Part shown: in pieces, positions 62,259 through 64,000 of the stretch
Numbering within the stretch: the first letter of the stretch is position 1
Layout of the letters: each line of letters starts with the position of its first letter
From: Sindora glabra
Taxonomy: Eukaryota > Streptophyta > Magnoliopsida > Fabales > Fabaceae
Length of the DNA: 64,000 nucleotides
Reading direction: 5' to 3'
Assembly (NCBI GenBank): GCA_020226215.1
Contig: CM035236.1
Span: forward strand, 4,965,001-5,029,000
The notes under the pieces: generated by a model
The model's database searches: none
The model's input: only the letters and a program-made list of their open reading frames with translations
What the model was told of the DNA's origin: nothing
Position numbers and translations under genes: made by a program

Positions 62259-64000
62259 AATTTTGCACTTACATTCATCATACACAATAACAAATCAAAT
62301 ATATTAAAATATATTATCTTTTTTATATAATATTATACTTTATATTATATTACACAATATGCTGAACGAGACACTATTGGTATTCTATTTTTCTGGCCTT
62401 ACGTTTTGTCTTTTCCTTCCTGCAAATTACGGCCTCCTGGGCTCCTAGCTGGGAATTTCCTTCCTTTTTTTTTTTTTTTAACGATTATTAATCTTCTCAC
62501 ACGAAAACATTATAATGTTAACTTAACTTAAAAAAAAAATGCATGCAATTCAACTAAAAAAAATTCTTTATTAGAAAGAAGTTTTATAGTTTAAACAACT
62601 TAACCGAAAAAATATGTGGTCGATTTCTCACACCTAAAAGTTACTATGTGATACATTGCGAGTCCCTAATTTAGGAACAAATTGAAAAGTAAATAAAATA
62701 AACATCATTTACATTTCAATCAAACTGAAAATTTATATTGAATTTAATTTGATTCACTATATGTGTATAAATTTTTATCCTAATAATAAATAAAAAGATA
62801 ATATTTATTAAAAAATAATATTAACTAAGAATTTTAATCTATCATTAAAAAATAACTTTTTAATAGTATGATAACACATGAATAAATAATATTATAAAAT
62901 TAATTTATACTAACAATACTTCAAATTTACAATCATTTACATTTTAACAAAAAAAATAGTACATAACTAATTGAAAAGTAATGACACTAATTTATTAAAG
63001 TGAACCACGCATGACGTCTGTTTATTTTTATGAAAAATATTTATTGAGAGTAATTTTATTTATTTTTTATAATTATAAAATAATAAAATAATTGAACAAG
63101 TTTGATTTATAGCATGGTAGAATATAATAACTTTTATTTTTAAAAGATATTATTTTCTTTTATTATTATAATACTATGCAATATTTTAAATTATAAATTA
63201 AAATATATAACATTTCTTTGCTTATATACAAATGAACAAAAATATATATGTTCTGATATTAGATGTCAAATTCTGAGCATTAAATTTTCCTAACGATTAG
63301 AACAAGACCTATAATTAGGTCGCCATAGTGATAGGATAAGAATTTTATTAAGATCGAGTTTCTTTTATTGGAAAAATTTTTAGTGTTATATTAATATTAT
63401 ATTCATACAAATATTTTTAAGCGTACTTTTTTTTAATTTATTTAATCATTGAGTTAAAAAATAAAATAAGTAATAATATTTATATGAAAAAGTAATGACT
63501 TTTAAAAATTTAAACATCGTAATAATTATCATCTTTATAAATAAATAATTAAATATCATGTTTACTAAAAATTATTACTATTTTCTTACAAAAAATTTTA
63601 AATGTATTATTTTTTTAACTTATAAAAATTATTGAATTAAGAAAATAAAATATTTAATAATATTTTTATGAAAATATTACTAAATTTTGAATACCAGCGT
63701 AACACTGAATTTTTTTCATCTTTTCTCTGACCCAAGGCTTATCACACGGTGATAAAAATTGGACGGCGTGAATTTAGCCTTTCCGATACGGTCTAATCTA
63801 AGCAAATTATTAATTGATGCGCAAGATTTGTGATGTATATGTTTGTATGTCTTCTTCCATTCCATGTGCCCACTAACGCAACGTATGAAAAAATAAATTG
63901 GAATATGAATCTGATTGTCTCCATTTAATTAATTAATATTATCTTCATAACCGTAATATATAAAATTAATACTTCAGCAGCAGATAGAAAAGGCTTCATT

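Larger units (their letters stand above)
56908..64000. other. AT-rich intergenic DNA to the right edge
   Basis: No open frame resembles a known protein. The stretch contains two tandem duplications (57851 and 62043) and a possible MITE (58363-58820), listed separately. The final 300 bases (from about 63700) are less AT-rich and could be the start of another gene region, but nothing can be called. Confidence 0.55.

Overview
The window is nuclear DNA of a flowering plant, most likely a eudicot. It is very AT-rich, its genes have several short exons with GT..AG introns, and it contains a chloroplast-targeted ribosomal protein gene, a plant VAP27-type protein, Bax inhibitor-1, and plant-type MULE, PIF/Harbinger, Helitron and LTR-retrotransposon sequences. 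I cannot name the species. No rRNA, tRNA or CRISPR was seen.

Five protein-coding genes can be supported. (1) A glycerol-3-phosphate transporter family gene on the minus strand at the left edge (exons <1-263 and 969-2007) continues outside the window. (2) A chloroplast 50S ribosomal protein L19 gene (24252-26353, five exons). (3) A VAP27/MSP-domain vesicle-associated protein gene (27964-30733, seven coding exons). (4) A Bax inhibitor-1 gene (32702-34677, six exons). (5) A small charged, helix-rich plant protein gene of unknown function (55533-56907, three coding exons). These are ordinary housekeeping or stress genes rather than one pathway. From memory, their Arabidopsis relatives cluster in the paralogous At4g17 and At5g47 blocks, so this looks like a conserved gene neighbourhood that transposons have stretched.

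Between the genes lie two large nests of decayed mobile DNA. Nest 1 (about 7.5-24.1 kb) holds replication protein A-like pseudogene fragments (7.9-10.0 kb), a Mutator-like element (10516-17721), and a Helitron helicase C-terminal remnant (22.6-23.45 kb). The Mutator-like element has a broken transposase and an antisense GRF zinc-finger pseudogene, and a 2.1-kb foldback element sits inside its transposase. The RPA and helicase pieces may be one Helitron split by the MULE. A 163-bp MITE with a perfect 9-bp target duplication and a 530-bp foldback MITE next to the L19 promoter flank the nest.

Nest 2 (36457-54229) is an LTR retrotransposon with two long diverged LTRs. It was later hit by a 1659-bp solo LTR (perfect TTTTG duplication), a PIF/Harbinger element carrying both of its genes in decayed form (42692-48243), a 442-bp GC-rich TIR element, and a roughly 2-kb insertion full of repeated GTTACTGTTT-like motifs.

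The stretches 2.3-7.5, 17.7-21.3, 30.7-32.6, 34.7-36.4 and 56.9-64 kb are AT-rich and largely featureless apart from microsatellites, short tandem repeats and MITE-like inverted repeats. All identifications come from reading translations and repeats by eye; no alignment or database search was run.
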